64,000 nucleotides of DNA, taken from the NCBI RefSeq assembly GCF_022605165.1, contig NC_063068.1:868001-932000 (forward strand), in the 5' to 3' direction. The translations under genes and the position numbers were made by a program. The notes beneath the pieces were generated by a model. The model was not told the DNA's origin. It did no database searches and saw only the letters and a list, made by a program, of their open reading frames with translations. Below, in pieces: positions 57,701-64,000 of the stretch (positions are counted from its first letter, which is position 1; each line of letters begins with the position of its first letter). Origin of the DNA: Purpureocillium takamizusanense (lineage: Eukaryota; Ascomycota; Sordariomycetes; Hypocreales; Ophiocordycipitaceae).

Positions 57701-60700
57701 CGTGACTTCATGTCTCGTGCTATGGTTGTGCTTGTGCCACGTCTGGTAGTTTGTACTGCACCCCTTCTGCCTTTCCACCCGGATATCGTCGCCCTTGGCT
57801 CTCACACGGGTCTTTGCTCGCCGCCCACCGAGGGCCGTGCCCAGGGCCCGATCGGTGGCACGCGGTCTCGGCAGCAGCGCGAAGGAGAGAGCCGGGGGGG
57901 CAGTCGGAGGAGAGGGGGGAGGGGAAGGGAGAGGGGACGGGGACGGGCAAGATGGGATGAATGAAACGGCAAACAAAACGAGGAGCCAAAGGCAAAGCTC
58001 CGGGGGGCCTGCGAGACAGACGTGGAGGCGCCAGATGCGTGTCGTTGAGACATACATGATGCGTGCGTACGCAAGAAAACGGGCCTGCCATGCCGTCACC
58101 CGTCGTCTCGGTCGCGGTCTGACACGTCTAGAGTTAGTGGCAGCACTAAGTAAGGTAGAGAGACCCGTCATGTTCCCGCAGCCGGCTCACGGACGTACGT
58201 ACTTGATAGGTAAGTGTTGGGGAGAGCTGCGGTGTTGAGACGACGCTGCGTGGATGGCAGGCAGCCCAGGGAATGGAAGACGGTCGCCGTTCACTCGCGT
58301 CCGGGGGTAGTCAGTGCGTCCGCGGACCGGGGCGCAGAGGCAGCAACAGGAGCGGCGGCGGCAGTAGTAGCAGCGGGAGGGCCCGCGTTCACTTACGTAC
58401 ATACGTAGGAAGAGCTCGGTTGATGATTGTTGGTTGGGCCGGGCCTTGAGCCCTGCATGAGGGCGGCGGCGGCGGTGGTGGTGGTGTGGATGTTGGGTCT
58501 GGGTCCGGAGGAGTCTGCAACGGGGGGGCGAGCGATTCGGCAATGGAGGAGGAGGAGGAGGCAAGGGGCGGGCACTTTACGCGGGTATTTTGGGCATCTT
58601 TCTACGTAGCTTGGGTACGCAATTGCGGGGAGCTACAGTACGTAATCCGTAGGTATTTACGTACTTATCCGTTCAAAGTGCACGGAACCAGTGTGGTGCG
58701 AGGTGGTGCTTGGCTGGCATTTGGTAGGGATTGAGAGCAAAGAAAGCGAAACCGAGGATAAAAAGGAAAGAGGGACGGAGAGGGACAGGAAACAGAATCG
58801 CGCGGGTGAGGTGTGCGTCTGTGTCTGTGTCGTTGTCGTCTTTGGTGTGGCACCATGGCCCCGGTCAACTTACACGGTCTGGGCGGATGCATTGCAGGCA
58901 ACAAGTCGTAGATCGTGCAGCACACGCAACACAGACAGAGCAGAGGGGGAAGAAAAAAAGGCTGGCTGGCAATCATCCAACGCAGGCCGTTTTTTTTGTT
59001 TTGTTTTTTTGTTTTGTTTTGTTTCTTTGCTTGGAAGCCAGCCGGCAATTAAGCAGGCAGAGTGACGCTATCAAATCCATTCCAACAACGCCCGCGCCTG
59101 ATGGCAGTCAAGCCACGACAACGACGGGGCGATATACATGCGACGACGCCATCCTTACGTGCAGCATACATGACCGCCCGCTCGCCCGCCCGCTCGCCCG
59201 CCCCATTGACATGACATGCTTGCCTTACCCCATGGACGGCAAGGGGTGACGAGAGGGGAGGGAGGGGAGGGGCCCAATTGGGGCTGCGGCCGGACGCCTT
59301 CTGTGCGCCGCTACTACGTACACACACACACATCCATACGCACTTTGTATAGGCCGTGCGTTGCGGGAGAAGCTCACCCCGTCCAGTATTGGTAGAAGAG
59401 AGAGGTTCAATAGGCTTTGCGCATACACGAAGGAGGTGTTTGGCTTTTTTTCTTTCTCTTTTACTTTTACTAGTCATTGCTCCTCTCTGCCTTTTCCTCT
59501 CACGCCCTCCTGTTCTCCTTATTCCCCAGTCACGCCGAGGATTGCGTCTTCGGCGGCTCCCAACTATCGTCATCATCATCGTCGTCTTAGTACGCGATTC
59601 TCCTCTTCTCGGCCTGTCGAAGCCAAGCTGACAACTACTCGTGTCCACCCTGTTCATCTGGAAAATGGGTGTCTGAGCAGACGTGTGCGCACGGCTTCCC
59701 TCCCCGACCCAATATCGATAGCCCGGCCCAGCGGCCGTCGAGCTGACTGTGCGAGGGATATCAAATACAAAATCGTGCTCGACGCTGCGGTGCGGTGCGG
59801 TCCGGTCCGATATCGTCGTCACGGTCTCGTCTCGTGCATCAGTCGCCTCTCGTCACCAAGTGAAACCCAGCCCTGCTGCTGCTGCTGCTACTACTACTGC
59901 TGCTGCTTCAGCTACCGCTACGGCTGCTGCTGTTCCAGCCGCTTGGGACGCACCACCACCCTCACCACCACCCTCACCACCCTCACCACCCTCACCACCA
60001 CCACCACCACCACCACTACCACCACCACCGTCGCCGCCGCCGCCCTCAGCTCGCGTCGGCTCACGTCACGTCACGTCACGTCCTGTCCCGTCACGTCACT
60101 ACTCCGGCGTCTCGCTGGCTGGCCGCCGTCGCCACCGCCGTGCGTGACGAGAGTCGGGTGTGCTAGGTACCTATTCTTCTGACTCCCTCCTTCTACAGTA
60201 TGTTGCCAACAACAGACGCACAGAGCGAACCGTCAGCGGCAATCTATCTGCCTCTCATCTCCCCGGGGACGGCCCGCCCCCGCACCGATAACGAGAAAAA
60301 AAAGTTAGATTTATTAGCGCAACGCTCGGTATATCACTAGGAAGCTTGAAAGAAAGCAAGGTCCCCGGCCAGCGGATAAGTTACTAGAGCCTTTTGGAAC
60401 GATTGAGTACCCACGCCATCCACGGTACGGCACCTAGGCTGCTCTCCGGGGAAACACGGCAGGGATCGGTCGCAGCGTCTCTCTGCTCGTGTTCCATCCG
60501 TTCGCCTTGCTCCACACACCGTCCTTTCGTCGATTTGTTGTTACATCTTTGGAGGGAGCTTTTCAGCATTGGACTGAAGCTCCCCCTGCTAGCGTCCAGG
60601 TCTCACCTTTGTTTCCAGGTATGTTGCTGCTGCTACTACTACTGCCGTCAGTAGAGGCAGCGAGGCTTTGATCCCCATCCACCCCATCAGTGCCCGCATC

Positions 60701-60972
60701 AGCAGCTCACCTGCAGCGCCGACACAGACGACGGGGGCCTGTTCGGCTGGCATTTCCTTGCCTTGCCTTGCGTTGCTCATTTCTCCCGAGGGCTCCTTCG
60801 GGTGTGCCTGCTGCCCGCTCTTTCGTCGCCGCCAGACCAATCTCCCTCCTCCTTCCTCGTCAACGAGAGAGCCCCTTCTCGACTAATTCAACAAACGACC
60901 GCAAAGGCTCGCTCGCTCGTTGACGACGGCATCCGGCCCAGCGGAGCACGGAAAGAACCGCCAGAGGCAGGC
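54790..60972. other. Very long gene-free stretch before the otubain gene
   Basis: About 6.2 kb. The CSN2 3' side is followed by GC-rich, purine/pyrimidine-biased DNA with many short repeats: a (GGC)n run near 56077-56096, (GGA)n near 58546-58560, a TTTTG-type run near 58989-59028, a CCACCA/CTCACC block at 59950-60029 and a TCACG repeat at 60060-60100. Long ORFs exist (up to 273 codons) but read as Ser/Thr/Pro/Arg low-complexity. Part of it is probably promoter and long leader of the otubain gene. No conserved protein is seen. Confidence 0.5.
59950..60029. repeat. CACCAC/CCTCACCAC imperfect satellite
   Basis: About 80 bp of tandem ACC and CCTCACCACC units, upstream of the otubain gene. Confidence 0.75.
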
Positions 60973-61227
60973 ATGTTCCAGCCTCACACCGCGCTGTTCG
61001 GGCCTCCATCGTCGTCGTGCTTCGCGGCGTCGCCGTATGGCCTCGCCCTGGGCTTTCGCATCCCGCCCCCGCCCCCGCCGCAAGCACCGCCGGCGACGCA
61101 ATCGGCCCCCGTGCCCGTGCCTGCACCTCCCGCGAGACGCGCTCGAGATATTCGTGGCCGAGGAGCGGTGACGTCGGCTCGCCCTGCGTCAGCGTCAGCA
61201 TCTTCGTTTACACCGGCACCAACAACC

Positions 61228-61275
<48 letters not shown>

Positions 61276-63940
61276 CCGGGACCGAGAGCTGGAGTCGGAG
61301 CAGCTGCCCCAGTAGGCAACGAGGTGGGTGCGGGAGCGGGAGCGGGAACGGGAGCGGCAGCTGGAGCTGTTGGCCACCACACGGACCTCCACCTGCTGCG
61401 CTACCCGCCACCACGCGCCGGCGCCAGCCCTGACGACAGCACCACCTGCAGCACGCCCGGCAGCAGCACAAGCACCAGCACCACCTGCCCTGCCGCTGCC
61501 GTCGCCCCTCCAGGTTCTGATACAGCCCCCGTCATCCCCCCCCACCTCCACCACCACCACACGTCCAGCTCCGGCCAGGGCGCTGCTGCGAGCAACCATA
61601 GCGACGGCACGGGCTGCCCCAGCTCCCGCTCCATCAGCGATAGCGGCTCCAGCCCGTCCGTCGCCGCATCGAGCTCTCATCCTCACCACCTGCACCTGAG
61701 CCACCACCATCAACCCCATCACACTCACCAGCAGCAGCCCCATCACGCCCACCAGCCGCTCTTCGCGCACTCGCACACGCTCGCCCACGCGCAGCATCCT
61801 CAGCTCCAGCTGCCCGACCAGCTCCACGCTCAGCTCCCGCAGCTACATCACCAACGTCAGACCCACCATTCTCAGCGTCAACCTCACGCCCAGCATCGCC
61901 GCCACCACCACCATCACCGCCGCCATCATCCACAGCAGCAGAACCAGCATCAGCATCAACATCAGCATCAGCATCAGCATCAGCACCAGCATCAGCTTCA
62001 ACACCAGAACCAGCCCCAGCTTCACCAGCCTCAACATCAGTACAACCACCATCGTCAGCACCCCCCGCCGCAGCCCTTCTACGGCGCCGTGGCCATGGAC
62101 GACCAGGGCAGCCACGGACTGGCCGCGCAGCAAGAGGCCGCAAAGGACTATCAGCCAGTCCTCGAGGTAAAACACCACACGGCTCTGCCCCGTTCCACGT
62201 GTCGCCTCAATGCGAGGCTCTTGCCCCTGGCTGTTCCCACGACGATACAGCCCGACCGCTGACCGACTGCAAGCAGGGTCCTCTCGTCGGCGACAAGACG
62301 CCCAGCGACGCAATCACACACGAGTACGCCAAGGCCGATGCCGTCTATGTCGACAAGACGGTGGTGAGTCGCTCCGTCATTCTACCGACAGCAACCTCCA
62401 CCATGCTCTCCGCCTGCCCGCCCGTTCATTCTCCGTGACACCGCCCGCTGACGCGCCTGCCAGGCACTACCCCAGACATATTCGCACTACCGGCCAATCC
62501 AAGGCGATGGCAACTGTGGCTGGCGAGGTGCGTTCTCCTGTTCCATCTGGCGGCCAATGTCGTCGCTCCGTATTACGACCACACCGCCGCGACCCCCCTG
62601 CTGCCCACGTGTTGCGCAGGGCGACGCGACGCGGCAACCCCCCGTCTGAATTGTCACATCTCCCGCTTGCCGTGCTTTACTAACATACGACTCCAGCCAT
62701 TGGCTTCTCATACCTTGAGAAGCTCGTCGAGGCCGGCGACCAGGATAGGATGGAGGGTGAGGTGGCCCGCCTCATGAGTCTTAACCACATGCTCTCCACC
62801 GTTGGCGGCTACAGCTACTATGAGGACTGGGCCGACGAGATGCTGGGCCTTGTGCGCGACTTGGCCGCCAGCCTCGCCGAACCGGCCGTCGCTCACGCCA
62901 TGCTACTGCAGCGCTGGAACGACACCTCGGTCGAGGGCAGCCTCATCTACTACCTGCGCCTCCTGGCCGCCACCTACCTCAAGGCCAACGCCGCCACCTA
63001 CGACCCCTTTGTGCCGGACGGCCAGGGGGTCCAGGCCTACTGCAGCCAGTCTGTCGAACCTATCAACCGCGAGATCGAGCACCTCGGCATCGTCGCCCTC
63101 GTCAACGTCCTGCTCAAGCCCGCCGGCATCGCCCTCGAGATTGCCTACCTCGACCGGAGCCCGGGCAGCCATGTGAACACGCATCGCTTCACCGACGACG
63201 GCGACGAGGGGGGTCAGGGCTTGCTGCCGGGTGCGCCTGCCGTGTACCTCTTATACCGGCCGGACCACTACGACATCCTGTATCGTGCGCCAGAAAACCC
63301 GACGCCGGTCACGGTCAATCGCATGTCCAGCATGTCGCATGACGCACACATCGCCAGCAACAATGCCAGCCTCGGGGCCTTTTCGACGCTCGACTTTGGC
63401 GCCTTGGCCATGATTCCCGGGTTCTCGGACGTCTCGGGCATGTCTTCCATGTCAATGCCGATGCCGACGCCGTCGACTTCGAGTCCCGTGGAGTCGGCCT
63501 TCTCGCCGGGGCCGCAGCAGAGCCCGTGGGCGTCGCCGTTCGCGGACGACGTGCGGATGCAGGTGTCCCAGGCGGCGCAGCCACCGGCAATTACGGCGCA
63601 ACCCCCGACGCCGTCATCGCCGACGTCGCCCGTTGGGCCGAGCCCGCCGATGATGCCGGGCTGCCTGTCCATGGACCACAAACGGCCGTCCCTGGTACCG
63701 GGCGGGCTCGCAGCGTCGGCAGGGTACCCGATACGGTTCAGTCCCGTGCAGCTCGAATACGACGAGTCCAACAGCGGGTTCCGGGAATCGAGCTTCCAGG
63801 TCAAGACGAGCACGTTCAAGAACAGCGTGTGGAACCGGGCGCACTACGGTAACCCGGACTTTCACCCGGAGGAATGGAGTCCGGAGGACGAGGGCGAGGC
63901 ACGGACAACCAAGAAGAAGGGCAAGCGGGAGAGGGAGTGA
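60973..63940 (+). CDS. Otubain-type deubiquitinase (peptidase C65) with long low-complexity N-terminus
   Basis: Four exons: 60973-62166, 62277-62363, 62464-62527, 62697-63940; 862 aa, against about 300 for the core domain. Exon 1 (398 residues) is almost wholly low-complexity: Pro-rich, a poly-Ala run at about 86-100, then Gln/His-rich (about 235-378). The catalytic domain begins at about residue 400 (GPLVGDKTPSDAI). The Asp-Gly-Asn-Cys motif in PIQGDGNCGWRAIGFSY gives D442 and nucleophile C445; the catalytic His is in YRPDHYDILY (about 639). A Pro/Ser/Met-rich tail ends in a basic KKKGKRERE. Expected role: cleavage of ubiquitin chains (often K48). The Cys motif is split by an intron shortly after GWR. 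The start at MFQPH was chosen because upstream frame shows no protein-like sequence. Confidence 0.9.
61228..61273. repeat. (GCA)n microsatellite, in coding sequence
   Basis: Fifteen GCA units encoding a poly-Ala tract in the otubain gene; likely length-polymorphic between isolates. Confidence 0.85.
61944..61995. repeat. (CAGCAT)n repeat, in coding sequence
   Basis: Hexanucleotide units CAGCAT/CAACAT/CAGCAC encoding alternating Gln-His in the otubain gene. Confidence 0.85.
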
Positions 63941-64000
63941 GGTTGGCAGAGGGCACGGCGCCGTACGGGGCGTCGCGGAACACAATATCACGCGCGGAAG

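Noticed and set aside
59361..60182. 273-codon plus-strand ORF before the otubain gene
   Set aside because: Composed of Cys/Tyr, Thr and Ser homopolymer-like runs derived from CTG, CTA and ACC repeats; no ATG context or domain to support a gene.

Overview
This window comes from a filamentous ascomycete genome, most likely a Sordariomycete of the order Hypocreales. The evidence is gene architecture and gene content. Short spliceosomal introns (about 42-170 bp) carry GTRNGT-type donors and CTRAC-like branch points. Coding DNA is GC-rich. Families typical of such fungi are present: a Zn2Cys6 regulator, a C2H2 plus fungal_trans regulator, GH64/GH16/GH18 wall hydrolases, bicupin oxalate decarboxylase, a CYP68-like P450, CSN2 and otubain. 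A tandem duplication also carries C-to-T/G-to-A changes in the pattern of repeat-induced point mutation (RIP). The species call is inference; no alignment search was possible.

Layout. 1-2443: start of a GH64 beta-1,3-glucanase and a GPI-type GH16 enzyme, both minus. 5736-8397: C2H2/fungal_trans regulator, minus. 8.4-14.3 kb: no supportable gene. 14347-19474: a compact group of enoyl-CoA hydratase (minus), thiolase-like TLP1 protein (plus) and SAM methyltransferase (minus). The hydratase/TLP1 promoter contains a 373+373 bp tandem duplication with RIP-like mutations. 19885-23300: a GH51 arabinofuranosidase with a frameshift, next to a degraded MFS sugar-transporter pseudogene. 25604-26776: single-pass membrane protein. 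27595-29558: Zn2Cys6 regulator. 29718-30967: phytanoyl-CoA dioxygenase family protein, divergent from a hexose transporter at 31641-33744. 34178-35239: secreted GH18 chitinase. 39706-41298: secreted oxalate decarboxylase. 44745-46554: P450. 48414-48494: tRNA-Ser(CGA). 50625-52401: MFS transporter. 53191-54789: CSN2. 60973-63940: otubain-type deubiquitinase with a very long low-complexity N-terminus.

How the genes relate. The hydratase, TLP1 protein and methyltransferase sit close together and look like acyl-CoA or side-chain tailoring enzymes. The GH51 gene and the broken transporter suggest an arabinan/arabinose-use locus that is being lost. GH64, GH16 and GH18 act on fungal or other cell-wall polymers. 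CSN2 and otubain belong to ubiquitin/NEDD8 control and are ordinary housekeeping genes. All multi-exon models were built by hand from splice signals and reading-frame continuity; exon coordinates are in each entry. Every model except the frameshifted GH51 adds up to a whole number of codons.
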